DNA from: Rhizobium lentis
Lineage (GTDB): Bacteria > Pseudomonadota > Alphaproteobacteria > Rhizobiales > Rhizobiaceae
NCBI RefSeq assembly: GCF_014200175.1
Contig: NZ_JACHBD010000001.1
Coordinates: 930,001-994,000, forward strand
DNA length: 64,000 nt
Reading direction: 5' to 3'
Below are positions 37,770 through 46,527 of this stretch, in pieces (position 1 is the first letter of the stretch; each line of letters begins with the position of its first letter). The notes beneath the pieces are model-generated. The model worked only from the letters and a program-made list of their open reading frames with translations. It was not told the origin of the DNA and ran no database searches. Made by a program: the position numbers and the translations under genes.

Positions 37770-38265
37770 ACTAGTCCAAGTGTTTTTTCGGGACGGCCAA
37801 CAGCAGCGGGCAAGCGGTATAGTTCCCTTCACTTTCCCTTTCTCGACATAGAGCCAGTCGAAAATATCCGCCTTCCCGAACGCGACGCGATCCCCCTGCT
37901 TGGTGTTGTGGATGTATTCCGGCCTATCGCCAAGAGAGCGGGGAAATGGTCACTCGATGCCTCGATCTGGTAGACCCAAATGAATTCCACGTCGGGCGCC
38001 ATCTGATCGGTGGTCAGCTCCACGCCTCTTTATCCTTGTCCTTGAAACCAAGCTTGAGGCTGTAGGTTTCGGTTCCCGCCGGTGGGTTGCGAAGTTTCTC
38101 GAGAAAGCCGTCCAACTCCCTATCGATTTCTCATGGGCTTTGGCCATGGCCGGATCGCCGGACGCAATCAGCTGGACGTTTGGATTGTCTTGCGCGAGCG
38201 CGTGTTCGGCGGGAATGAATGGAGAGCAACAGCATTGAGACAAGTGAAATGACGCTGCGCAACAT
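37770..38265 (-). pseudogene. Frameshifted DUF2314-family secreted protein
   Basis: Three minus-strand frames together spell one protein. From 38265 MLRSVISLVSMLLLSI is a signal peptide. A second frame gives PAEHALAQDNPNVQLIASGD and AMAKAHEKS. A third gives ELTTDQMAPDVEFIWVYQIE, and then a shift leads to DRPEYIHNTKQGDRVAFGKA and DIFDWLYVEKGKVKGTI. The last blocks are diagnostic of DUF2314 (GD.V.F....I.DW.Y...G...G.YT). At least three frameshifts are needed, so the gene is dead. Confidence 0.7.
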
Positions 38266-38480
38266 TCGAACAGGCCTTATTGTCGTGACTATACGGCGCA
38301 ACATAGCTATCTCAGGTTGATCTTCAATACGGCTTGATGCACCGGCCTGGCCCCGGCGGAATTATCAAGCCTTGTCTCGATTGCCGTCCATAGACGTTTG
38401 GCTAGTCCTACCCCCATCGAATGACTGGCGTTCCGTTCGGCTTGAGCGTTTACTGGATCGACCCGCGGAGGGGGCAAACC

Positions 38481-38807
38481 ATGGCCATGTATCTAACGCG
38501 CTTCAGCTACACGCCCGAGACCTGGGCGCGCATGATCGAAAATCCGGAGGATCGCCGGGAGGCAGCCCGGAGCTACATTGAATCCGTCGGCGGAAAGCTG
38601 CATGGATTCTGGTACGCCTTCGGCGAGCATGACGGGTGGAATTTGTGGGAGGCGCCCGACAATGTGTCGATGGCGGCTGTCGCACTTGCGATCGGCGCGG
38701 GAGGCGCGCTCAGCTCTGTTGAGACCACCGTTCTCCTCGACGTCGAGGACACGATCCGAGCCTTGGAAAAGGCGAAGTCGATCCGGTATCGCCCGCCGGG
38801 AGCGTAG
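38481..38807 (+). CDS. GYD-domain protein
   Basis: A 108-residue protein of the GYD family of small dimeric alpha-beta barrel proteins. It starts MAMYLTRFSYTPETWARMIE and contains VGGKLHGFWYAFGEHDGWNL, the family core, followed by AVALAIGAGGALSSVETTVLL. GGAGGGGG is 9 bases upstream of the ATG at 38481, which decides the start over 38421. The function is unknown; members are often stress- or metabolism-associated. Confidence 0.85.
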   Translation: MAMYLTRFSYTPETWARMIENPEDRREAARSYIESVGGKLHGFWYAFGEHDGWNLWEAPDNVSMAAVALAIGAGGALSSVETTVLLDVEDTIRALEKAKSIRYRPPGA

Positions 38808-38872
38808 CGCGCGCACTCACCGACAGCCGGTTTCGCTTCTGTAACGCAGCCGCCTGATCGGGGCGTCGCCGC

Positions 38873-39871
38873 CTACTCGCTCTGCCTGAAATTCCGTATC
38901 CGGTCGAACAGTACCGCCAGCACGATCGCGCCGCCGATAAACGTCCCCTGCCAGAAGGCGTTGATGCCAAGCAGGCCGAGGCTGTTGCGGATCACCTCGA
39001 TTAGCGCAGCGCCCACCAGCGCGCCGAAGGCGGTGCCGATGCCGCCGGCCAGATTGGCGCCACCGATGACGGCGGCGGCGATGACCTGCAGTTCCATGCC
39101 GGCACCAATATTGGTGGTGACGGCGCCAAGCCAGCCGGTCTGGACGATGCCGGCAATGCCGGCCGAGAGCGCCGAGATCATGTAGACGGCGACCTTGATG
39201 CGGCGCACGGGAACGCCGGTGAGCGTGGCAGCATGTTCATTGCCGCCGATCGCGAAGATATAGCGGCCGAAACGCGTCCAGCGCAGCACGAAGCCGGTCA
39301 AGAGCGCCAGGATGACCATGTAGAGAACAGGATTGGCGATGCCGAGGAACCAAGCGCCGCCGCCGAGCGCCAACAGCTTGTCGTGATCGGGTCCGAACTG
39401 GAAAACGACGGTGTTGTTGGAGGCGACCATGGCCAGGCTGCGGGCGACCGACAGCATGCCGAGGGTGACCACGAAGGGAGGAAAATCGAGATAGGCGATC
39501 ATCACGCCATTGAAGGCGCCCACGACAAGCGCCGTGCCGATCGCGGCCGCTATGCCGGTTTCGATGCCGTAGCCGGCATGCATGGTGACCGCCAGCACCA
39601 TGCTGCAGAGGCAGAGCACCGAGCCTACGGAGAGGTCGATGCCGCCGGTGATGATGACCAGCGTCATGCCGAGCGCGATGATGGCGACGAAGGTGACGTT
39701 GCGGGTGATGTTGTAGAGGTTCTTCGCCGTTGCGAAGGAATCGGTGGCGACGGACAGGAAGAGGCAGGCGAGAATGACGGCGATCAGCACCCAGAAGGTC
39801 TGACTGCCGACGAACTCGGAAATCCGGCTTCGCTCTCTCTGCGCAATCGTCTGATCGAGGGTAACTGCCAT
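38873..39871 (-). CDS. Sugar ABC transporter permease (RbsC family)
   Basis: A 332-residue inner-membrane permease with eight to ten hydrophobic segments. Family blocks: [21 protein letters not shown] (about 83), FPPFVVTLGMLSVARSLAM, GRYIFAIGGNEHAATLTGVP and ANLAGGIGTAFGALVGAALIE. It is the second gene of a leftward pair behind the ATPase gene, 33 bases away. The partner binding protein is most likely the divergent gene at 41916. Confidence 0.9.
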   Translation of the reverse strand: MAVTLDQTIAQRERSRISEFVGSQTFWVLIAVILACLFLSVATDSFATAKNLYNITRNVTFVAIIALGMTLVIITGGIDLSVGSVLCLCSMVLAVTMHAGYGIETGIAAAIGTALVVGAFNGVMIAYLDFPPFVVTLGMLSVARSLAMVASNNTVVFQFGPDHDKLLALGGGAWFLGIANPVLYMVILALLTGFVLRWTRFGRYIFAIGGNEHAATLTGVPVRRIKVAVYMISALSAGIAGIVQTGWLGAVTTNIGAGMELQVIAAAVIGGANLAGGIGTAFGALVGAALIEVIRNSLGLLGINAFWQGTFIGGAIVLAVLFDRIRNFRQSE

Positions 39872-39904
39872 TGCTGACCTTCTTTCTGCCCCGTGCCGCG
39901 CCGC

Positions 39905-40756
39905 TCAAACCTGTTCGATGGCGCCTGTGATGAGACCCGTCACTTCCTCTGGCGAACTCGCCGCAATTGGTTTATCGGCGACTTTCCGGCCGCGGCGCAT
40001 GACGATGACCCGGTCGGCGACGGTGAAAACGTCGGGCATGCGGTGGCTGATCAGCACGACCGCGATGCCGCGATCGCGCAGCTCGCGGATCAGGTTCAAG
40101 ACCTCAGCCACCTGGCGGACCGAAATGGCAGCCGTCGGCTCGTCCATCAGCACGATCTTCGCCTCCGATAGCATGGTGCGGGCAATCGCCACCGCCTGCC
40201 GCTGGCCGCCCGACATCTGCTTGACGAGGTCGCGCGGACGCGTCTCCGATTTCAGCTCCTTGAAGATCTCGCCGGCGCGCCGGTACATCGTCTTGTAATC
40301 GAGGATGCGGAAGGGACCGATGCCTCGGCGCAGCTCACGGCCGAGGAAGACGTTGGCGGCGGCCGTCAGATTGTTGCAGAGCGCCAGATCCTGATGGACG
40401 ATTTCAATGCCGTGCTGGCGCGCCTCGATCGGCCGGTGCATGACGATTTCCTTGCCGTCGAGGCGCATGGTACCCTCGCTCGGCCGGAAGTTTCCGGCGA
40501 TCATCTTGACCAGCGTGCTCTTTCCGGCGCCGTTATCACCCATCAGCCCGACGACTTGGCCGGCTTCGAGAGTAAACGATACGTCGTTCACCGCCTGGAT
40601 GGCGCCGAAGTGCTTGGAAATATTGGTAAGTTCGAGAACCGCTCCCAGCCGACCACCCTCCCTTGATGTCGCAGACCTACAGTCGCTGCCAGCTGGCCGC
40701 CAGGCGTCTGCGATCTCGCTTTGCCAAGCTCCTCCCGGAAAAGCGATTATTTGCAT
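39905..40756 (-). CDS. Sugar ABC transporter ATPase (single cassette)
   Basis: A single ABC cassette of up to 283 residues: [16 protein letters not shown] (Walker A), QMSGGQRQAVAIARTML (signature) and IVLMDEPTAAISV (Walker B). The only ATG, at 40756, has no ribosome site and adds 36 residues without homology. The conserved domain begins just after a CTG at 40648 (LGAVLELTNISKHFG) that has AAGGGAGGG seven bases before it, so a non-canonical CTG start there is a real possibility. It works with the permease gene downstream. Confidence 0.85.
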   Translation of the reverse strand: MQIIAFPGGAWQSEIADAWRPAGSDCRSATSREGGRLGAVLELTNISKHFGAIQAVNDVSFTLEAGQVVGLMGDNGAGKSTLVKMIAGNFRPSEGTMRLDGKEIVMHRPIEARQHGIEIVHQDLALCNNLTAAANVFLGRELRRGIGPFRILDYKTMYRRAGEIFKELKSETRPRDLVKQMSGGQRQAVAIARTMLSEAKIVLMDEPTAAISVRQVAEVLNLIRELRDRGIAVVLISHRMPDVFTVADRVIVMRRGRKVADKPIAASSPEEVTGLITGAIEQV

Positions 40757-40890
40757 TTACGCAAAAGCCTGAAGAATCGTCAATCAATTGTCCGCGCAAA
40801 CACCCTACGTAGGCAAAAATCTACTTCACCGCGAAAATACAGATTGACGCCGCAAACGCTGGGATATTAGCTGTTGCTGGGAGAGAGACC

Positions 40891-41871
40891 ATGCTGATCC
40901 TTGTCACCGGGGCTACGGGCAAGGTCGGGCGGCGCTTCATAACTGGGCTGCTTGACGAGCCGAGATTTTCCAATGCCCGCATTCGCGCGCTTTGTCACAA
41001 TCGCGCGCTTGAAGAAACCGACCGCATCGAGGTCCTCAGGGGTTCGATCGCCGACGCCAATGTCGTTGCGGCGGCGGTGGAGGGTGTGACCCATGTGCTG
41101 CATCTCGCCACCTGCAAGGAAACGCCAGATGACGTCATGGATGTCACCGTCAAAGGGCTGTTCTGGCTGCTCGAGGCCTTCCGCACGAGCACGAGCGCCC
41201 GGCAGTTCATCCTGATCGGCGGCGATGCCGGCATTGGCCATTTCTTCTATCGCCATGACGGGCCGGTGACCGAAAAGACGCCGCATCGCGCCTATCCCGG
41301 CTGCTACGCGCTTTCCAAGGTGCTGGAAGAGGTGATGCTCGAGCAGTTCGCCATCCAATACGGCATCAATACCTGCTGCCTGCGCGCGCCCTGGATCATG
41401 GAGAAGGACGATTTCAAGTTCACGCTGTCCTTCGGCGACGATGTCTTCGGCGGGCCGGACTGGAAGACGTTCGTTCCGCCGCCCGAGGCCGAGCGCTACG
41501 CCCGCGAGGACACGGTGCCGCTGCTGCGCGATGCCGACGGGCGGCCGCTGAAGCGCAATTTCGTGCATGTCGACGATCTTGTCTCGGCGATACTGGCGGC
41601 GATCGACAATCCGCGCGCCAAGGGAGAGCTCTTCAACATCTCGATGGATCGTCCCGTCGATTATGGGGAAGTCGCCGCTTACCTCGCCCGCACGCGCGGG
41701 CTCGGCTGCGTCGATATCGCAAGCCAGTTTCATTCCAACTGGATGGACAACAGCAAGGCGAAATACCTGCTGGACTGGCGCCCGGTCTACGATCTCGAAA
41801 AACTTGTCGATTCAGCCTGGGAATACCAGCGGTCAAGGGAGGAGCCTCGCATCGTCTGGTATCCCGGTTGA
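40891..41871 (+). CDS. NAD-dependent epimerase/dehydratase (extended SDR)
   Basis: A 326-residue extended short-chain dehydrogenase. The NAD-binding motif VTGATGKVGRRF (about 5-16) and catalytic YxxxK in CYALSKVLEE (about 144-148) are intact. The C-terminal part contains RNFVHVDDLVSAILAAIDNP, typical of sugar-nucleotide or sugar-lactone acting members. It opens the rightward half of the third sugar-transport locus, and overlaps the frame leading into the binding-protein gene, so it probably metabolises the imported sugar. The precise substrate is not clear. Confidence 0.85.
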   Translation: MLILVTGATGKVGRRFITGLLDEPRFSNARIRALCHNRALEETDRIEVLRGSIADANVVAAAVEGVTHVLHLATCKETPDDVMDVTVKGLFWLLEAFRTSTSARQFILIGGDAGIGHFFYRHDGPVTEKTPHRAYPGCYALSKVLEEVMLEQFAIQYGINTCCLRAPWIMEKDDFKFTLSFGDDVFGGPDWKTFVPPPEAERYAREDTVPLLRDADGRPLKRNFVHVDDLVSAILAAIDNPRAKGELFNISMDRPVDYGEVAAYLARTRGLGCVDIASQFHSNWMDNSKAKYLLDWRPVYDLEKLVDSAWEYQRSREEPRIVWYPG

Positions 41872-41915
41872 CTAGAGGGCGGGCAATCAGGCCCGTCTTT
41901 CCATGGGAGGAAGCT

Positions 41916-42908
41916 ATGAGGAAGGCATTATTGCTGACAGCTGCGGCAGTGCTGGCGTTTACCGCCGGCGAGGCCATGGCTGCCAAGAAGCAGCTGGTCA
42001 TCGTCGTCAAGGGCCTCGACAACCCGTTCTTCGAGGCCATCAATCAGGGTTGCCAGAAGTGGAACAAGGAAAACGCCTCGGCCGAATATGAGTGCTTCTA
42101 TACCGGCCCGGCATCGACCTCGGATGAGGCCGGCGAGGCGCAGATCGTCCAGGATATGCTTGGCAAGGCCGATACGGCGGCAATCGCCATCTCGCCCTCG
42201 AACGCCAAGCTGATCGCCCAGACGCTGAAGACGGCCAATCCGAGCGTGCCTGTGATGACGCTCGATGCCGATCTGGCGGCCGAGGATTCGGCCTTGCGCA
42301 AGACCTATCTCGGCACCGACAATTATCTGATGGGCGCCAAGATCGGCGAATACATCAAGAAGGCCAAGCCGAACGGCGGCAAGATCTGCACCATCGAAGG
42401 CAATCCCGGCGCTGACAACATCCTGCGCCGCGCCCAGGGCATGCGCGATACGCTGAGCGGCAAGAAGGGGCTTGCCGCCCTGAAGGGCGAAGGCGGCTGG
42501 ACGGAAGTGGCCGGATGCCCGGTCTTTACCAATGACGACGGCGCCAAGGGCGTTCAGGCGATGACCGATATCCTCGCCGCCAATCCCGATCTCGACGCCT
42601 TCGGCATTATGGGCGGATGGCCGCTCTTCGGCGCCCCGCAGCCCTATCGCGATCTGTTCAAGCCGATGGCCGACAAGATTGCCAAGAACGACTTCGTCAT
42701 CGGCGCCGCCGACACGATCGGCGACGAAGTGGCGATCGCCAAGGAAGGCCTGGTGACCGCGCTGGTCGGCCAGCGGCCGTTCGAAATGGGCTACAAGGCG
42801 CCGACCGTGATGATGGATCTGATATCGGGCAAGAAGGTCGACGATCCTGTCTTCACCGGGCTTGACGAGTGCACCAAGGATACGGTGGACACCTGCATTC
42901 AGAAGTGA
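41916..42908 (+). CDS. Periplasmic sugar-binding protein (RbsB-like)
   Basis: A 330-residue periplasmic binding protein with signal peptide 1-22 (TAGEAMA-A). The fold matches the Peripla_BP_4 family: VIVVKGLDNPFFEAINQGCQ at the start, AAIAISPSNAKLIAQTLKTA in the hinge region and VIGAADTIGDEVAIAKEGLV near the second lobe. Several Cys pairs (QGCQKW, YECFYTG, GLDECTKDTVDTCIQ) suggest disulfides. GGGAGGAAG lies 5 bases before the ATG. It is 44 bases behind the SDR gene and likely feeds the divergent ATPase-permease pair. Confidence 0.9.
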   Translation: MRKALLLTAAAVLAFTAGEAMAAKKQLVIVVKGLDNPFFEAINQGCQKWNKENASAEYECFYTGPASTSDEAGEAQIVQDMLGKADTAAIAISPSNAKLIAQTLKTANPSVPVMTLDADLAAEDSALRKTYLGTDNYLMGAKIGEYIKKAKPNGGKICTIEGNPGADNILRRAQGMRDTLSGKKGLAALKGEGGWTEVAGCPVFTNDDGAKGVQAMTDILAANPDLDAFGIMGGWPLFGAPQPYRDLFKPMADKIAKNDFVIGAADTIGDEVAIAKEGLVTALVGQRPFEMGYKAPTVMMDLISGKKVDDPVFTGLDECTKDTVDTCIQK

Positions 42909-42916
42909 TGCGACTG

Positions 42917-42942
42917 GGAGCGTCCGCCCGAGCGGGCGCTCC
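42917..42942 (+). terminator. GC hairpin after the binding-protein gene
   Basis: GGAGCGTCCGC-CCGA-GCGGGCGCTCC pairs with one mismatch. It lacks a T-tail but sits between convergent genes and likely ends transcription or protects the mRNA. Confidence 0.6.
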
Positions 42943-42947
42943 GGACA

Positions 42948-43817
42948 TCACGCCTGCGCAACGATCCAATCGGAAAAGGCGCGCATGGCCGGGGTGACCG
43001 GCCGTGACTGCAGACGCGTCAGCCAGTAGCTTCCGAGCGATATGGTGGTGGCAAAGGGCTGAACGACCGCACCTGACGAGAGATGCCTGGCGAACATCGA
43101 GGGCGGCGCCAGCGCAACGCCGAGCCCCTGGAGGGCGGCCTCCATCATGGCGACGGAGGAATCGAAGACGATGCCGGCATTCACCTGGTCGGCCGGCGGA
43201 ACGCCGGCGGCCGCAAACCACGTGCTCCATTCATCCGTGCGGTAGCTGCGCAGCAGCGTTGCGCCGGCGAGATCAGCCGGCGACCGCAGATCCTCCGCCA
43301 GTTTGGGAATGCAGAGAGCCGAGAGCGGCGCTTCCGACAGGCGCTGCGCCTCCGTCCCGTGCCATGAGCCGCTCCCGAAGCGGATGGCTAAGTCGAGCCC
43401 CTCGGCGGCGGGATCGACGCGGTTGTTGTTGGTAGAAACCCGTACGTCGATGAAGGGATGCCGGCGCTGGAAATCCGCAAGGCGCGGCAGGAGCCAACCG
43501 ACGGCGAAAGTGCCGACGACGCCGAGGAACAGCAATTCGCGCACCTGCCCGGCCTCGATCCTGTCGAGCGTCGTCGCCATCTGGTCGAAGGAGGCGCTCA
43601 CCGTCGGCAGCAGCGCCTCGCCTTCCGCGGTGATTTTCAAGCCGCGCGGCAGACGCTGGAACAGTGTGACTCCCAGACGCTTTTCCAGCCCCTTGACCTG
43701 CTGGCTGACGGCCGCCTGAGTGACGCAGAGCTCGATTGCGGCGCGGGTGAAGCTCAGATGCCGTGCCGAGGCTTCGAAGGCTCTGAGGCCGTTCAGCGGG
43801 AGGAATTGACGAACCAT
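42948..43817 (-). CDS. ampR: LysR-family regulator of the beta-lactamase (AmpR)
   Basis: A 289-residue LysR-type regulator. The N-terminal helix-turn-helix reads PLNGLRAFEASARHLSFTRA then ELCVTQAAVSQQVKGLEKRL, identical in layout to AmpR and the GcvA subgroup. It is divergent from a class C beta-lactamase gene, 130 bases apart, which is the classical ampR-ampC pairing. AmpR normally senses murein-recycling muropeptides and activates ampC when cell-wall synthesis is blocked. Confidence 0.88.
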   Translation of the reverse strand: MVRQFLPLNGLRAFEASARHLSFTRAAIELCVTQAAVSQQVKGLEKRLGVTLFQRLPRGLKITAEGEALLPTVSASFDQMATTLDRIEAGQVRELLFLGVVGTFAVGWLLPRLADFQRRHPFIDVRVSTNNNRVDPAAEGLDLAIRFGSGSWHGTEAQRLSEAPLSALCIPKLAEDLRSPADLAGATLLRSYRTDEWSTWFAAAGVPPADQVNAGIVFDSSVAMMEAALQGLGVALAPPSMFARHLSSGAVVQPFATTISLGSYWLTRLQSRPVTPAMRAFSDWIVAQA

Positions 43818-43947
43818 CTAAGCCCTAGAAATTCTTGCAGCTGCTGCGAGATATCATGGTTTGCCCCCAGAAAACAGAGCCGCTAAACGCCTCCCCGGGC
43901 GCGCATTTGCGCTCATGGCGACCGCCCTGGCGATTTGGAGGATGATT
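43818..43947. promoter_or_regulatory. ampR-ampC divergent promoter
   Basis: The 130-base gap carries both promoters and should contain the AmpR operator. A T-N11-A motif near the ampR side was looked for but no single site was convincing. GGAGG at 43937-43941 lies 6 bases before the GTG at 43948. Confidence 0.55.
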
Positions 43948-45102
43948 GTGAAAAACCTTGGCATAAAATTTTTATCGGCCGCGTTGATCACGGCATGCGC
44001 TTGCGCAAGCGCCTTTGCCGCCGACGAGGTTGAAGTGAGAGCAATCGCGGATGCGGCGATCAAGCCGATCATGGAAAAATACGCCATCCCGGGAGTAGCC
44101 GTCGGCATCACCGTCGACGGCCGGAATCACATCTTCACCTATGGCGTCGAATCGAAGGAGACCGGCAGACCGGTTGCGCCGGCCACGCTCTTCGAACTGG
44201 GCTCGATCAGCAAAACCTTCACCGCGACGCTTGCCTCCTATGCCGAAGCGACGGGAGACCTCTCTTTGTCTGACCCGGTGGCCAAACATCTTCCCGCGAT
44301 GAAGGGAAGGCCGTTCGGCGATGTCGCGCTGATCGATCTCGGCACCCATACGGCAGGCGGTTTTCCGCTGCAAGTGCCCGACGAGATCAAAAGCGAAGGC
44401 CAACTGATGGAATATCTTGCGGCCTGGCACCCCTCCTACGCGGCCGGAACCCAACGCAGCTATGCCAATCCGAGCATCGGCATGCTCGGCTTCATCACGG
44501 CGAAAGCCATGCGCGGCGATTTCGCGGAGTTGACGGAAGGCAGGCTGTTTCCCGCGCTCGGTTTGAGCAGCACCTTCATCAACGTGCCGAAGTCGCGGCA
44601 GAGCGATTACGCCCAAGGCTATAAGCGCAGCGGCGAGCCGGCCCGGCTGACGCCTGGCCTGCTGTCCGCCGAGGCCTACGGCGTCAGATCCACCGCCGGC
44701 GACATGATCCGCTTCGTCGGCGCCAATATGGGCCTGGCCAAGCTCGACGGAAAACTGCAGCAGGCGATCGACAAGACCCACGCCGGCTATTTCGGCGTGG
44801 GGGCGATGATCCAGGACCTGATCTGGGAGCAATATGCCTATCCCGTCACCCTGCAGAGCCTGCTCGACGGCAATTCGGCGGCAATGCTGAAGACCATCCC
44901 GGTCGCTGCGCTGCAGCCGCCGATGAAGCCGCGTGGCGATGTCTGGATCAACAAGACCGGCTCGACGAACGGCTTCGGCGCCTATGTCGCCTTCATCCCC
45001 AGCGAGCGCGTCGGCATCGTCATCCTGGCCAACAAAAACTACCCCAACGAGGATCGGGTTACCGCGGCCTACCGGGTATTGACGGCGCTTGCGGCAAATT
45101 GA
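43948..45102 (+). CDS. ampC: Class C beta-lactamase AmpC
   Basis: A 384-residue serine beta-lactamase, exported by a signal peptide (about 1-27, ACASAFA-A). The three class C motifs are intact: SISK (nucleophile Ser about 86), YAN in SYANPSIGML (about 171-173) and KTG in NKTGSTNGFG (about 335-337). Length and order match AmpC cephalosporinases. GTG 43948 was chosen because GGAGG is 6 bases upstream; an in-frame ATG at 43942 is too close to it. Inducible expression through the adjacent ampR is expected. Confidence 0.92.
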   Translation: MKNLGIKFLSAALITACACASAFAADEVEVRAIADAAIKPIMEKYAIPGVAVGITVDGRNHIFTYGVESKETGRPVAPATLFELGSISKTFTATLASYAEATGDLSLSDPVAKHLPAMKGRPFGDVALIDLGTHTAGGFPLQVPDEIKSEGQLMEYLAAWHPSYAAGTQRSYANPSIGMLGFITAKAMRGDFAELTEGRLFPALGLSSTFINVPKSRQSDYAQGYKRSGEPARLTPGLLSAEAYGVRSTAGDMIRFVGANMGLAKLDGKLQQAIDKTHAGYFGVGAMIQDLIWEQYAYPVTLQSLLDGNSAAMLKTIPVAALQPPMKPRGDVWINKTGSTNGFGAYVAFIPSERVGIVILANKNYPNEDRVTAAYRVLTALAAN

Positions 45103-45491
45103 TCGAAAACAGCGGCACGGACGCGGGAGCAGGCTGGCTGCCGTATCCTGCGTCCATCCGAACCAATTCGCTATCAGGTTGAGAGGCGGACTTTAGCCCG
45201 ATGCGCGCTCTTGCCTGTATGATAGAGAATTTGCCGGCGAGGAATAGGCTGCGGTGCAACAGGGCCACAATATTGCCAAATGCACCACGAAAATTGAGCC
45301 GGGCGGTTGCAGGTACATATTCTGGGTCGCAGCCCTATCCCCCAATAGGGGACAATACTACCTAGGGTAATGTGAATTAACAATTAAGATTAATAGGCGA
45401 GTATTTTTTAGAATTATTCGAGGTAATTGCCAGTTCTTGCGGGTGATGCTAATGAATACTCACCTTTTCTTAAGTCAAGAGGCGCAATCCA
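45103..45491. promoter_or_regulatory. Upstream region of the glycan operon
   Basis: About 390 bases with no supported gene. The right part (45360-45470) is AT-rich, with TTAACAATTAAGATTAATAG, and should contain the promoter for the rightward glycosyltransferase operon. The GTG start at 45492 has AGAGGCG 8 bases before it. Confidence 0.5.
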
Positions 45492-46445
45492 GTGAAAAGC
45501 GTATTGATATCTGGCGGAGCAGGCTTCATCGGTTCGCATCTATGCGATCGGCTTTTGCTTCGGAATGACGTTCAGAAGCTCGTCGTTGTTGATAATCTCT
45601 GGACCGGACTTTTCGAGAATATTTCGCACATCAGGGATCCCCGTTTTCACTTCGTGAAATCGGACGTCGAGACGCTGCAGACCTCGGAGAAATTCGACGA
45701 GATTTACCACCTCGCGTCGCCGGCATCACCGCCCTGGTACATGAAGGAACCGAAGAGGACGATTTCGGCGAACCTGCTCGGCGCCTTCCGGCTTCTCGAC
45801 CTGCTGAAAAAGGGTGGGCGTTTCGGTTACACCTCCTCCTCGGAAATCTACGGGGATCCTCTGGTGTCGCCGCAGCCGGAATCCTACAAGGGCCAGGTCG
45901 ACTGTACCGGCCCGCGCTCGTCCTATGACGAGAGCAAGAGATGCACTGAAGCGCTGCTGTTCGAGATGCAGCGCACCAAGGGGCTGAACGTCAAGGTCAT
46001 CCGCCCCTTCAATATTTATGGACCCCGCACCCGGCCCGACGACGGCCGCGCCGTCTCCAACTTCGTCACCCAGGCGCTTTCGGGTCGCCCGATCACCGTG
46101 TTCGGCGACGGCAAGCAGTCGCGCAGCTGGGGCTATGTCGATGACATCGTCGACGGTTTCGCCCGTTATTTCTGGATCAACGAGACCGACTACAAGGGGC
46201 CCTTGAATATCGGCAACGACCGCGAGATCACCGTTCTCGAAGTCGCGAAATATGTTTCCAAGCTGGTCGGTGGCGTGCCGATCGTCTTCGAGCCATCGCC
46301 GCCGCAGGATCCCACCAACAGGCGGCCGGACCTGACGAGAGCCTATGCCGTCATGCCCGAGTGGTCGTGCAAGGTCAGCTACGAACAGGGCGTGGCAATG
46401 ACGCTCGACTGGTTCAGAGAAAAGATCAAGGCGGGCGCGGCGTAA
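45492..46445 (+). CDS. UDP-glucuronate decarboxylase-like NAD-dependent epimerase/dehydratase
   Basis: A 317-residue extended SDR. The glycine motif ISGGAGFIGSHL (about 6-17) binds NAD, and SSYDESKRCTEALL carries the catalytic YxxxK. The block EIYGDPLVSPQPESYKGQVD and RPFNIYGPRTRPDDGRAVSN are characteristic of UDP-xylose synthase-type enzymes, which convert UDP-glucuronate to UDP-xylose. It would supply an activated pentose, or a related 4-keto sugar, to the glycosyltransferases encoded downstream. It starts with GTG. UDP-glucose 4-epimerase-like alternatives are less likely given the PQPESY motif. Confidence 0.83.
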   Translation: MKSVLISGGAGFIGSHLCDRLLLRNDVQKLVVVDNLWTGLFENISHIRDPRFHFVKSDVETLQTSEKFDEIYHLASPASPPWYMKEPKRTISANLLGAFRLLDLLKKGGRFGYTSSSEIYGDPLVSPQPESYKGQVDCTGPRSSYDESKRCTEALLFEMQRTKGLNVKVIRPFNIYGPRTRPDDGRAVSNFVTQALSGRPITVFGDGKQSRSWGYVDDIVDGFARYFWINETDYKGPLNIGNDREITVLEVAKYVSKLVGGVPIVFEPSPPQDPTNRRPDLTRAYAVMPEWSCKVSYEQGVAMTLDWFREKIKAGAA

Positions 46446-46527
46446 TAGCCGCCCGGGTTTCAAGCACTTCCCGCATTCCGCGCGGGCTTTGTGCCGGCCT
46501 GTGCGCGTGTGCGTTGAGAGAGTAACG

